Of a stretch of DNA of 64,000 bases, positions 34,078-45,344 are shown piece by piece. Each line of letters opens with the position of its first letter. Positions within the stretch are counted from its first letter, which is position 1. The notes under the pieces were generated by a model. It saw only the letters and a list, made by a program, of their open reading frames with translations. It searched no databases and had not been told where the DNA came from. The translations under genes and the position numbers were made by a program. Location: contig CAJQUW010006842.1 in the NCBI GenBank assembly GCA_907163375.1, positions 5,001-69,000 of the forward strand. Reading direction: 5' to 3'. The DNA is from Prostheceraeus crozeri (taxonomy: Eukaryota > Platyhelminthes > Polycladida > Euryleptidae).

Positions 34078-35936
34078 ATGAGCAAAATAAAAGACTATTC
34101 ATTAGAAATCGATTCGAATATAAAATGGCAAAACCTGACAATTAAAGAAAAAGGTCTCAAAGCACTTATCAAAAGAGAGAAGAAAGAAGACATTGTCATC
34201 TATCAAACTGACAAAAGTGGGCGATTCTCAGTCGACACAAAAAAGTAATTACAAAGAAATGAGGAAACAACACATTGCAAATGACAGTGACATTATAGAA
34301 TGTGAAATCACAAAAATTGAACAGCAAATGAACGCACATGCAGTATTTTGGGCAAGAATACTACAGGCTGCATATTTTACCAACGATCATTTGAGAATCA
34401 GAAATAACATGATCAACAATGGTAGCAATATGCCTCTACTATACACGTTGAGAAAAGATCAGAAAGAATGCTTGGACACATCAATAGGTCCTGCAGGTAG
34501 ACCAGTTTGCGGATCGGTTAACTCTCCGAACAATCAATTATCTCACCTGTTATTGTATCATAAATCTGGATAAACGATAAAAAGACTGTTTTCCTCAACA
34601 CAGAAGAGCTAATTGCCGACTTCAACAGAGTTTAATGATTTGAATTCAACACAAAATATCATAATAGGCTCAGCAGATGTTAAAGCACTATATTCCAGTC
34701 TGAACATTGAGTATACTATTGAAAAGTTTGTGAATCGTTTGAAAAATCAGAAATCAAAATGGAAGGCATAGACTATCGTGAAATAGGATTATACCTTTCT
34801 TTGATCAAAAGAAGAACTTATTGAAATGGGGATATCAAATTTCTGTCCAACCAGAAAGACGAATGTCGGAAGACCACCAACCATTACAGGCAATGGAATG
34901 GAAGAACAGATAAATAAAAGATACGCGATGTGGAAACATCCTTGCATGGTTCCAGAAAATGAACACTCAAAAAAAAAATATTAACAGGAGCCATCAAAAT
35001 CGGTTTGCAAACAGTAATGAAAAATCACATATACAAGTTTGATGACCATATCAAATTACAAAAAGATGGTGGACCAATCGGACTTGAATTGACTGGAGTA
35101 ATCGCACAAATCTTCATGATGTGGTGGGATGAAAAACTAATCGAGGAACTAGATCAAAGCAATATACACTGTATGCTAATGAAAAGAGATGTTGATGATA
35201 TAACGTTGATATTGTCCTACGAGAATGAGGTATGAGTCAACAGCAAGATGATATTGAAGAAATAGAAAATGACAAAAATATTATGAAAATGGTACAAGAA
35301 ATTGGAAATGAAATTCATCAATCCATTCAATTAGAAATTGATTTCCCTTCCAAACACTCTAAAAAATTGCCAATTTTAGATTTGAAAGTTTGGATGGCAA
35401 CAGATGAGAACAGTAAAGTAAAGAATATATTACATGAAATTTACATGAAAAGTATAGCTTCAAAAATGGTTATTCACGCAAGAGCGTCGCCATCATGGAG
35501 TACAAAAAGGACTATTCTCACACAACAAATGCTGAGAATTTTGCTCAACTGTAGTCAACACTTACCATAGAATCAAACAGTCAAACATTTAACAGAAATA
35601 AGTAAGAGAATGCAATATTCTGGTTATGTTCAGAAATTTAGAACGCAAATCACAGAGTCAGCATTAAATGCTTACAACAAAATAAAAGAAAATGACAGAA
35701 ACAAAATCAGACCAATGTATAGACCAAGAGAATGGCAACAAGCTGAGAGAAGAAGAAGAGTGAAACAAATGAAAAAGAGAACTCGGTACAAGAAAGATAA
35801 TTATTACGAAAGTGTGTTATTTATTCAATTAACCCCAAGTTCGACACTGAAGAAAGAGTTATAAAGCGAAATAAAGAAAACTGGATTCAAAATCAAAGTT
35901 ATAGCAACAGCAAAAGATACATTGAAATCAAAACTA

Positions 35937-36670
35937 CACTGTTAATCGCTCAATACCAATCACATACGAAGGATGCATACCAAAATAGCTTTTGGTATAT
36001 TTCTGTATATATTTGTATGCTTTTCGTGTGATATTTCAAGTGTGGTATGATTTACATACTAAAGCCATACCAGCACAATGTTAAAAGAAAGCATCAATCA
36101 CGTCCAAAGTATGTTGATTTAATGCACTTTTGTCAATAAAGATCACATCAATGTTACTACTGTTTTGTAAGATAGTGACATTCAAGAGTCATACTTTCAA
36201 TACTGAATTTGATATTAATGCATGTAATTCAAATGCATTTCATAAAAATAATCAATAAGTATTCAACCATCAACAAGTATGCATAATATAATTTTGAAAT
36301 TAAGCATTTTATCAATCTGAAATAAAAATACATTATAATTCATGAACGCAAAAATAGTTATGTTTGAGATATATAAGTCAACATGATTGCACGAAAAACA
36401 TCGTTTGAATGAATTGATGTTAACCAATTTGGTTCATAATGTAGAGCTAACTAAGCGTCCTGTTAAAGTTGCTAGACAAGTGGCAACGACGACAAACTGG
36501 AGGAGCATAAAATTCATAAAAAATCTAATCCAATGAAATATCACACTATCAAAAAGAAATATTCTCGACTGGTATTACTGAAAACGTTATTTGACAATGG
36601 CATGTAATATATATATATATATTGCATATTAAATCAGGTAGCTGAAATGCGGGCGTTACTTTTTACTCAC

Positions 36671-36719
<49 letters not shown>

Positions 36720-37020
36720 CTATGTGACTTAATAAAGCTCAACATATCAGAGGCATACAAAAGTCATACGAATGAGGATGAATTTGCATCGAGTCTCGTA
36801 CATAAAGCATACCAACAACTCGTATTTCAGTGTAAAACAACCAATCACCGATAGAATAGTTCGTATCGCTACATACCAATCACATACGAAAGTAAGTGAG
36901 ATTTCGTATGAAAAACATCTCCGTAAACATACGAGAATCTCGCATCACATGTTAGTTTCAAATTGTATGTGATTTTAGTATATGTGTGTATGTAAATTTC
37001 GTATCCAGCGATTTACAGTG
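35937..37020. mobile_element. 1.08-kb TA-flanked MITE inside P2
   Basis: The left end CACTGTTAATCGCT and the right end inverted CACTGTAAATCGCT match at 13 of 14 bases. TA lies at 35935-35936 and 37021-37022. Removing the element and one TA reconnects the Penelope reading frame exactly. Inside, CATACGAA and its complement TTCGTATG recur near both ends, and long TA tracts lie in the middle. No transposase frame. TA targets point to a Tc1/mariner-type or related enzyme. Confidence 0.9.
36673..36716. repeat. TA dinucleotide tract in the MITE
   Basis: About 22 TA units; a shorter run lies at 36607-36622. Confidence 0.95.
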
Positions 37021-37587
37021 TACAAAGATCAAATCCGTTTGAGAAAAAGAAGTGCACAGACGAATACCTAGTATGCAAAAGTAATGGCAAAGGAAAATGT
37101 GATACACAGGGAATAACTTACGAAATTGAATGTGAAGAATGCAAAGGGGTCTATATCGGAGAAACAGCAAGAAATGCGAAAATCAAAAGAAAAGAATATA
37201 TAAAGCAAACGAGGGAAAAGAAGGATACATCAGGTTATGGAGACATTGCAAAGAACATCATGACAACATAAAACAAGAATTTTCAATGAATATAATAAGT
37301 GTACATCATAATAACACAATGGAACGTCAAAATAACGGAATCATCAATATCAAAAGCAGTATACAACAAAAAAGGATCGTCATTAACAACAAAACAGAGT
37401 GGAACCAACCTTACATGCTAACAGTGGCTATACAGAAGAACGAGAGAGATATAGAATAAATTATTGTGAACTATGAGACTATTGAATACTGAAATATACT
37501 ATATGTGGATATTTTCTGGATATCGATAATGACAATGATAGTAAATAATTTTTGTAAATGTTTGCTTAGGATTTCCTTCTATTTCAT

Positions 37588-37610
37588 TTGATAAGGCCAG
37601 ACCGGCGAAA
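37588..37610 (+). ncRNA. Degraded hammerhead-like core downstream of P2
   Basis: TTGATAA, then GCC-AGACC-GGC as a stem, then GAAA. It matches the order of a hammerhead core with two changes in the CTGATGA box. It is probably a relic of a Penelope ribozyme; no activity is claimed. Confidence 0.3.
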
Positions 37611-37748
37611 TATATTTCGATACATTTTATTAATTAATTTTTTTGTGCGCAGAAAGACTAGAATAATGAAAAACAATATTATTTCATTAATTTCAAAAAT
37701 AATTATATCGAAGTCTTTCTTTACAAGATTCATTGAAATTACTAAAAA

Positions 37749-37838
37749 TATCCACTTCTATCGGACATAAATGCAAAATTCCTCGGACACTAACGTGTCT
37801 TCGGAATCCATGCATTTATGTCCTCTAAAAGTGGATAC
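37749..37838. repeat. 90-bp near-perfect foldback hairpin
   Basis: TATCCACTTCTATCGGACAT at 37749 pairs with ATGTCCTCTAAAAGTGGATA at the right end. The middle parts TCCTCGGACAC and GTGTCTTCGGAA also pair, around a 4-base loop. It is a compact foldback with few mismatches. Confidence 0.8.
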
Positions 37839-38171
37839 TATTCCTATATTAGCATAGCAAACTTATATTACATTTGGTTCACTGAAATTGCATTATCAAT
37901 CTAATAAGATATCCATATTCCGTTTAAAATCATTGCATAATGCAGTAAGGAAATGTTCACAATCTTAATTGCTCTTGTACTGTGGAAATCACTGGAAAAT
38001 TGCTTGATCGGAAATGAGACTGCTCCCAGATTTTCAAGGCTTCAGAAAGTTTCAGAAGCTCCATGACTAAAGTGTATCTTCTTTTTCCAATTATTTTTTG
38101 TGATCAACTATTTGTCTATTAAAAAAGATGAACCTTCTTGCTTGTACACTTATGATCAAATAAGAGCTTCA

Positions 38172-38188
38172 TGAATGAATGAATGAAT
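38172..38188 (-). repeat. ATTC-repeat 3' tail of the LINE
   Basis: Four ATTC units on the minus strand, just after the reverse transcriptase, mark the 3' end of the LINE. Confidence 0.7.
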
Positions 38189-38223
38189 AGTCATATATTT
38201 CATCAATGATAATCAAAAATACA

Positions 38224-40289
38224 TCAAAAGTGGAGCAACATTACAAGTGAAATAATAAAAGAAGTCATAAAGTCACAAAACGGTTTAAAAATTGCGTGGC
38301 GGCCATAACAAGAAAGCAGTTTTTTTTCCGTCTTACTGTGTTTACATAACGGGATTGACAGTCTACCATTTCTAAAATACATCAGTGCTCTTAAGGGATG
38401 TTCAGGATTGTGTACTTCATTTATCAATTTCATATAAGCAGATTTACGTTTTCCAAAAAACGTGTTCTTAAATTCACAATTACATTCGGATTTACATATA
38501 ACTCGCTTTGAACGTTTGAAAACACGCTTTACAGTTGACGTGATCTGTGCATTGATACTACCGAAAAGGGTTATACAATATAGCAAAATGCTTTCAATCA
38601 TAGCACTATATACCATCCACAGATCGTCGTGGCTTAAAGAATTTCTCAAAACTTTTAAAAGGTGCATACGTTGAGAACATTTTCTTTCAATAGCTTCAAA
38701 ATGAGGATTCCATGACAGTTTATTGCTCCAAACAATACCTAAGATGTTAATGACATGTAAGACTTGAAATGGAAGTCTATCCAGCATACATTCGACAGCT
38801 TTGTTCTTCTTGGTAAAAATCACTATTTTATTTTTCTACTCATTTATACGCAATAAGTTTGAAGAAGACCATTGCTGTATGTGTATCGACCTCTTTCTCA
38901 CAGTCAGTAAAAATTCTTCTAATTGATTGTCAGAAAGAGGAAATAGTTTTCATAAATATCATCAGCGTACTGAACAAATTTTTGTGGAACAAAAATTTCG
39001 GCTTCAAATCATAGCAATAAAGAAGAAACAAAAATGGGACCCAATAGAGAACTTTGTGGAGCCTCACTTGTTACACAGGCTTACCTCACTTAGTGCATAC
39101 TTTACAAAACGAACTCTTTGAAAACGATCATTTAAATATCTTAGTCAACGCATCACAATAAAACCGGTGGGAAAGTTGAGCATTTTAAATTTGTCAATCA
39201 ATATGCTGTGAGATAATTCGTATCGAACGTCTTCGAAAAAATCAACAAAATTGACTAACATACATCCATCAAAGGCAGGCACGTTTCCAGGCACGATGTC
39301 ACTATGGTCATGAATAGAAATAAGTGCACACCCCCAGTCAGACAAAGGTTTGTAACTAAACTGATGTGATGGGATACTTCGAGAGAATTGTCGATTTAAT
39401 ATATTTCAAAACATGCATTTCAAGTACTTTACTTGCACACTTAAGACTGTGATTGGCCTCAATCATTTAAGTTAGAAAGCAGGACGACTTTGGAACAGGG
39501 GATACAGCACATGATTTGAGAATTCGAGGAACATAGCGTCGAATAGTAGAGAGGTAAGATTGATATGACATAAAGGTTTTCGCAAATGTAGGGCGCAGAC
39601 TAACTGGTTAGCGGCCCTTGACTGGAATACCATTCAGAACCACTTGATTTATTCACGACGAAGTTATCAAGCACAGAAAATATTTCGCAAGGTTCGGATA
39701 ATGGACACCAATCATGTGAATCAACTGTGTCACTGATAGATGAGTAAGGGTTGAAAGGTCTCTGCGAAAACGCTATTAATTTTGTTGGTAGCACTTTCAA
39801 TACCCGGGAGGAAACTGTGGATAAAAGATGATCAAGGGCACTACCCGCATGATTTCCCTCGAGCTTCATGACACAACAGTCCACATATTTCTTGGGACAG
39901 ACGTGATTTTCTTCACCCAGTTTACTTTGGACTCTCGTAATTTCCTCTTCCAACCTTTTGCTTGAAAATATGGTACTATATTGAAATCTTTCTCGCGATA
40001 TGCTGCCCATCTGCGTTGATCAACTTCTTTCAAATAAGGATTCATCCAAGGCTTGTCCCTTTCTCTCATGAGAACAGAATGCCAAAGAATAGCGGCAAAA
40101 CATGTGCCAAAAATAGAAAAGAACAGTTCAATCTTGGTATCTAAATCATCTATCGAAGTACATGTTGGATGAGAAAGAGGCTGAATTGAGTCTTTCAAGA
40201 AATCGGTGAATATGAGTAGCACTACTCAATCCAAACCCCCCCCCCAACCATCGACGCTTCCTAAACAGTTTGGTTTATTGTAGACAGTA
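38224..40289 (-). pseudogene. LINE reverse transcriptase, fragmented
   Basis: Reading down the minus strand, the linker motif KPWMNPYLKEVDQRRWAAYR lies near 40050-40000. NFVDFFEDVRYELSHSILID (a degraded AFD...H..L box) lies near 39250-39200, and PQSSLLGPIFV lies near 39050. The catalytic YADD is in FVQYADDIY near 38975-38950. The C-terminal thumb region LSWNPHFEAIERKCSQRMHL onward is at 38730-38224. At least three frames are used, with stops between them. It primes on nicked target DNA in active relatives; this copy is dead. Confidence 0.85.
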
Positions 40290-40291
40290 TA

Positions 40292-41699
40292 CTATCCTGG
40301 TCATAAAGTTAGCATATTTTGCGCGATTAAGTGAATTTTGTCGAGTCAACGTAAAACGCCCCACATAATTGCAATATCTTTGTTAGCATGCTACTGCCGC
40401 GTGAACACTAATGAATAGGCACAATTGCTATCCAATGAGATTCGAATGCTCGCCGTGACTCAAATTTATTAGCTCTCTGACAATCAGTACAGCACTCATT
40501 TCGCTATGGGAAAAGCTCGCAACATCACGAGTGAAAGCGTCGCTCAGATCGTCATCCTGCGACAAGAAGGTCTGACACAATGTGAAATAGCCCGGAAACT
40601 GAAGCTGAATCAATCGATTGTATCAAGAGCTGTCAAACGCTACAAGGAGACGGGTTCTTTCTGCTACAAGAAGTCACCTGGAGCCCCACGCTGCACCAGT
40701 CATCAAACTGACAGGATGATGCGGCGAATGGTCGTTGCATCTCCGATATGCAGTTCTTCGGAAATCCAGGCGATGCTACCACCTGATACGTCTGTCAGTA
40801 CCAGAACTATTCGTCGACGTCTTCAGCTCCACTTCAAACTGCGTGCGTATCATCCGGCAACCAAACCGCGGCTTTCAACAAAGAACGTCAAAGACAGGCT
40901 TGCGTTTGCTCTGAAATATAGAAATTGGACTACAGAGCAATGGATGGCAACGATGTTCTCGGATGAGACTATTGTGAAGCAATTCTATGCTTTTTGCAGC
41001 CACGTTCGTCGGCCCAAAGGTGAACGCCATAACCAGCGGTACGTTCTTCCTAGAATGAAGCATTCGCCTTCTGTAATGATCTGGGGTGCCATCACTGGCC
41101 AAGGGAGAGCTGGTCTATGGTTCGTGCCAGAGAGTTCCGCACTCAATTCGGAAGCATATCTTGCAATCTTGAATGAGAAAGTTCCGAATTTCATGACCAT
41201 TCACAATTGCTCCCATTACTAACACGATGGTGCTCCCTGCCACTCTTCCCGGAAGGTTTAAGATTGGCTTTCGGAGCAACGGATTCAGGTCATCCATCCG
41301 TGGCCAGGGAACTCCCCTGACCTTAATCCGATCGAGAATTGTTGGGCTGTCATGAAGAAGAAACCGACCTCGCGAGAGGACCTTTTGGAAAAGATCAAGA
41401 GAGTGTGGTGCTCTGATATTTCCCCTGAGTACTGCGCACAACTGATTAAGTCAATGCCTGACAGGATTGCGGCTGTCATTAAAGCAAAAGGCGGACTCAC
41501 AAAATATTGATTTTCGTCCTCATTATAGTAATCATTTGGAATCTTGTAGTTTTTTGGTCGATAAATCTTTTTGGATTGTTATTTGAGGGACCTACCGGGT
41601 ACTTTAACTCGATTGAAAACAACAACACGCGTTTTTAAGCGCCATTTGCATGCACCTTTATGAATTTTTCATATTATGCTAACTTTATGACCAGGATAG
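40292..41699 (+). mobile_element. Tc1/mariner element C, 1.41 kb, inside the LINE
   Basis: Perfect 25-bp inverted ends read CTATCCTGGTCATAAAGTTA then GCATA. TA lies at 40290-40291 and 41700-41701. The plus strand encodes a near-complete transposase (40506-41510). Length and layout are those of a full-size Tc1 element. It interrupts the LINE endonuclease, so it is younger than the LINE. Confidence 0.95.
40506..41510 (+). pseudogene. Tc1-like transposase C, two in-frame stops
   Basis: From ATG 40506 to TGA 41508-41510 there are 334 codons in one frame, the normal length. The first HTH is VAQIVILRQEGLTQCEIARK onward and a second lies around STRTIRRRL. Catalytic blocks are FSDETIVK, HDGAPCHSS and WPGNSPDLNPIENCW. 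By my count 35 residues separate the second D from the E, one more than in element B. The only lesions are TAA at 41220-41222, just before HDGAPCH where the family usually has Q (a C-to-T change would do it), and TAA at 41259-41261. This is the best-preserved transposase in the window. Confidence 0.9.
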
Positions 41700-41701
41700 T
41701 A

Positions 41702-42342
41702 GGGATTGAGAAAAATTTGAGCATGTGACCCTTTACGTCGAGATGAAAGAGGTGCGCCGATATCAGTGAAATCATACATATCATTTATAGATTTGCTAAC
41801 AAGACATTTGTCATTACAGGATTGACCTCGTGCTGGTAAATTCTCTTTATCATTCAAATCAAGACTTCTGCAAAGTAGGTCAGTGTCCAAGTCATTAAAA
41901 TCACCACCTATGATCAAATGTACATCACAAAACTGCTTGTGTAACTATCTAGTGAATCTACTCGTATAAGGAAATCGAGTATTTCACATTTATGAAGAGA
42001 ATTCAAATTCGGAGGATAATACAAAGCACATAATAAATAAAGTTGATTATCAAACTTAAAAGATGCAGCAATTGATTCGCATGAGATGGGAGGCAGACAA
42101 TTTTGAACCTGACAGGGGCCTAGACTGGAATGAATCCAAACAACAACTCCACCTCCTAAACGATTTTTCCTGTCACATCTGAATATGGTATATCCCTTGA
42201 TTTGAAACATCGAGCAGTCATGCGTGTCATTTAACCAAGATTCGGTAATTATTATAATGTCGGGATTCAAGGCAACACAAGTGACTCTCAAATCATCAAG
42301 TTTACCAACTGCAGCTATAGAACGAGCATTAGTCATATACAC
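41702..42342 (-). pseudogene. LINE endonuclease domain
   Basis: Motifs of the apurinic/apyrimidinic-type endonuclease appear in order: NARSIAAVGKLDDL, PDIIIITESWLND, FRCDRKNRLGGGVVVW and, in the following frame, IIGGDFNDLDTDLL. The TESWL and GDFND boxes hold metal-binding residues. A frame change occurs near 41915, and the domain is cut by the Tc1 insertion at 41700, after HAQIFLNPY. The enzyme would nick the target DNA to prime reverse transcription. Confidence 0.85.
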
Positions 42343-42693
42343 CTTTGGAACAGTATTCTTTTGTCAAAAGCCCCGATTTGTATTGGAAGCACGTGGAAAC
42401 ACTTTTTTATTCTTTATAATGACGTTCTCACCAAGACCACGACGATAATTGAGTTCATTTCTTAACTTATTATCTTCTTCCAATTCTCTAGGAGTCATAT
42501 ATATAGTTTCAGATCAACTTTCTTGAAGATTAGATTTCCGTCATTGTTCACTCTTGATAATTTAGGTGCAGACTTCATGACTCATATTTTTGTATCATAA
42601 CTGGAGAAAATAACTTTAAAAGGCCGAGGTCTCGACCCTTTGGCACCTATGCGGAAGAAACGGCGGAATTGATAATCACTAGAAGCACCATTT

Positions 42694-43176
42694 TCACTCA
42701 AAGATGATGTCTAGATTCCTCTTATCGAAGTCCTTCTGCTCAGGTCCATCTGTCTGGCATTCCGGAATACCAAAGAACAGTACATTACTTTTACGAAGCT
42801 CTCGGTCTTGTAGCTCATTTATGATGTCATCTTGCACATTGAGTTGAATGCTGTCAATTCTCGCGTTGATGGAGTCAATCTTAGCATTCAAATTCTCTTC
42901 GGCCTCACCAATAAGCACCTTACTTTCCTTGAGAAGGTCACTCTTGATTTCACTTACAGCATCTACAACAGCTGTTTTCACCTCACAAGGATCTAAAGTG
43001 CGGGACAAGTCAATGTTCTCAAGGGCTGTCATAGCATCTTTTAAAGCAGAACGTAACTGTGGCTTTGTCATTTTGTTTAGTTGTGAGAAAGACATCTTCC
43101 TAACCTCATCAAAAGTAACCTTTTCAATGTTTGGAGAATTTGTTGCGCTTGATGATAGCGATGCGTTGCGTGGCAT
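42694..43176 (-). pseudogene. LINE ORF1 coiled-coil protein
   Basis: From the ATG at 43176 the product begins MPRNASLSSSATNSPNIEK. A heptad-rich segment, KIDSINARIDSIQLNVQDDI, precedes RELRKSNVLFFGIPE, the start of the RNA-binding part seen in many LINE ORF1 proteins. It stops at 42694 after about 160 codons, shorter than usual, and the expected C-terminal region is not in the same frame, so it is probably truncated by a frameshift. An ORF1 protein coats the LINE RNA. Confidence 0.75.
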
Positions 43177-43320
43177 GATCAACAATGAGATGCTGAGTTG
43201 AAAAAGAATGAATTGAATTATCGCGTCTTCCATTTGCTGAAAAACTATTGAGCCTACAACATGCAAAGCTCGATAGCTTTTCTTTAAGATCAGAATGTTC
43301 ATTCCAAAACGCATTTCATT

Positions 43321-45342
43321 TTTTCAATAGACTCAAAATGCTTCTACCGTTCCACAACATTGATTCCATCTCGTGCTTAGAAAACGAAATTATTGAGCAC
43401 TAGCAGCTTCGGCAGAAAAACCGATTGAAGCATTAAAATGAAAGTAATAGTTTTAGGTATTTTTGGTAACAACAGAAGACTGTTTAAAAATTTGTAGCTT
43501 TCCTGTTGAAAGATTTTGCACCAAAGAATTGGTTGTTTTGATTTAATTGCTTTGCCACTAGACCTAATGTCTTCATTAAAAGTGAATTGCATTGTTGTTG
43601 TGTTTTGTTCATATACGCATGAAAAGTGCATCATCAAAGCAATCAAGAAATATATAATATATATAAATTTTATTATATATTATATATAAAAATATAATTA
43701 ATTTCCCCTACGTGCCTTAGAAAATTTGCAATCTACAAATTATGGATACATTTGATTACCATTTTAATTGCCAATACACGCGTAATGCTGCTAACTGCAG
43801 TAAATCTCATGAATATTTCTAGGTTCCTCGGCTATCCGTTTTTACTATTAGTACCGTAGCATTTATCAAGAACAGTGACCTGTTTCTGAATAAACGGTTA
43901 ATGAGCAATTCACCTTCCTTCTAATGCAGCTGATTAAGTGATTTCTTGCAATTTTCTGCTATTTAATCTTAGCTGCACGAGACTCGTGCTTGCTTAAAAT
44001 GGCTGCAGATAATTGAAGGGGTCGAACGTATAAGGAGATAGACCACATTTTTTCAAAAACAGATATTTCACCCCATTTTGTGATAGATCTGGATGCTTCT
44101 TTTGACTGTGTTAAACGATGATTGGAGGTTTTCTTATATGGTTTCCACAAAGTGCATAAGGGGATAAGCCACTGTATGTACTTGATGGTGCAAGGTCCGA
44201 AGCAGAAAATGGACAATCATGTCGTTGTGCAATGGTCGGGTGCAAAAGCATTACTGATATCTTCCTTGTACCAGGCCACACACTCATTTATATGATCGAG
44301 ACTTCAGGCACAAGGAAGAATCAAGCTGAAAAAGAGAACATGTTTATTGTACACTCTCCGGAATGAGCCGCAAGGATCTATTTCGTCAATATGTTTCAAG
44401 AACAGATGATGACACAAGATTTCATTAAAATTTCCGATCATTCAATGAAGCTAGCAATGAAAACATGGGGATTTCAAAGCTCATGTTTTCCGATATGACG
44501 ATAAAAATCAGAGAAAGGTGTTGTTGCCTGAGGTCTCCAAAGATGTTGCTTCAAATTCGCAATGTGGACTAAGAGCGACTGGAACCGGGCCGCTTTTTCC
44601 GGGCCTGGAAGAATTTTGTATCTTGGCCCGGGTGAGAAATTTCATCGTTTTGCGCACCTTACCATCTTTACTGAAGATATCAATTACATTAGTTGAGTGC
44701 TATCGCCTTGAGAATCATTCTAAAAATCTAAATGTTGATGCTTTAAATAATGAATAATGCTTATCATGATCGAATGCTTTAGGTCCTATGCACCATCTGT
44801 AAGCAAATTGATAGCTGTTGAACATTAAGATGAACTTTCAAACATTGAACAGTGAATTTTCATTTGTTTTAAGTAGACTTTCTCATTTTACCTGCCAATA
44901 GTGCAGGTTTGTTATGGAACTTTGACGAAATATAATATAACAATACAATATATAAATTATCAAAAGATAATTTGACGAAATGCACCATCTATTTTGAAAT
45001 CTCTTTGTGTATTTCTGCCTTTAGAAAGTCATGCGGAAAGAAAAGTCAATGCAAGCTTAATATATTAGAGATAAGCTGATTGACAAGTGACTTTGCTTCA
45101 AATATAACAAACGTTGAAGATACTTAGCTTCTATAGCTAAACAGTGCTGTTCAGCAGAGAATTTGAAACGCGGACCCGGGCCGGTTCAACTCTGGTTTGA
45201 ACCAAGGTCACCTTTCATAGTAACAAGGCCAACTTAAAATGTAAAATGATTGATCATCCTATTGCAAAGAACATGCCAGAATTGTGTATGTCCTACCATG
45301 CTGTGAAGTTCACTTTAAAGCGTCAGTTTGAGATCTAAAAGG
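43321..45342. other. Intergenic, nothing supported
   Basis: An AT-rich low-complexity patch occurs at 43648-43700. GC-rich strings with CCGGGCC at 44582-44635 and 45175-45190 might be ends of an element, but they do not align well. No coding domain is seen. Confidence 0.4.
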
Positions 45343-45344
45343 TA

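Larger units (their letters stand above)
34078..37459 (+). pseudogene. Penelope P2 reverse transcriptase and GIY-YIG endonuclease
   Basis: Pieces in order are WQNLTIKEKGLKALIKRE and IVIYQTDKSGRFSVD (frame change near 34235); NYKEMRKQHIAND to RPVCGSVNSPNNQLSHLL; GSADVKALYSSLNIEYT near 34660-34720; KDGGPIGLELTGVIAQIFMM (35056-35115); the catalytic box RDVDDI at 35185-35202; FPSKHSKKLPILDLKVWM; and MQYSGYVQKFR. After the MITE come RSNPFEKKKC, YEIECEECKGVYIGET (YIG at 37152-37160) and VINNKTEWNQP. The family box is RYVDD; here the Y codon reads GAT, giving D. Several frameshifts are present. The MITE interrupts between KSKL and QRSNPF, so the join is recoverable at one TA. Confidence 0.85.
34078..37612 (+). 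mobile_element. Penelope-like element P2, split by a MITE
   Basis: A 5'-incomplete Penelope-type reverse transcriptase plus GIY-YIG endonuclease reads in order along the plus strand, interrupted between 35937 and 37020 by a TA-flanked MITE. No pLTR pair is visible. A degraded hammerhead-like core lies in the 3' region (37588-37610). Its sequence differs clearly from P1, so the two belong to different Penelope families. Confidence 0.8.
38171..43320 (-). mobile_element. Decayed non-LTR retrotransposon (CR1/L2/Jockey group), split by Tc1
   Basis: On the minus strand, from high to low coordinates, come ORF1 with a coiled coil (43176-42694), an apurinic-type endonuclease (42342-41702), the Tc1 insertion (40292-41699), the endonuclease/RT linker, and the reverse transcriptase (to 38224). 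The element ends in ATTC repeats at 38172-38188, a microsatellite tail typical of CR1/L2-type LINEs. All frames are broken. I cannot assign the exact clade without alignment. Confidence 0.85.

Noticed and set aside
44575-45195. Possible element bounded by GGAACCGGGCC and GGCCGGTTC
   Set aside because: The ends do not align beyond a few bases, and no target duplication is visible.
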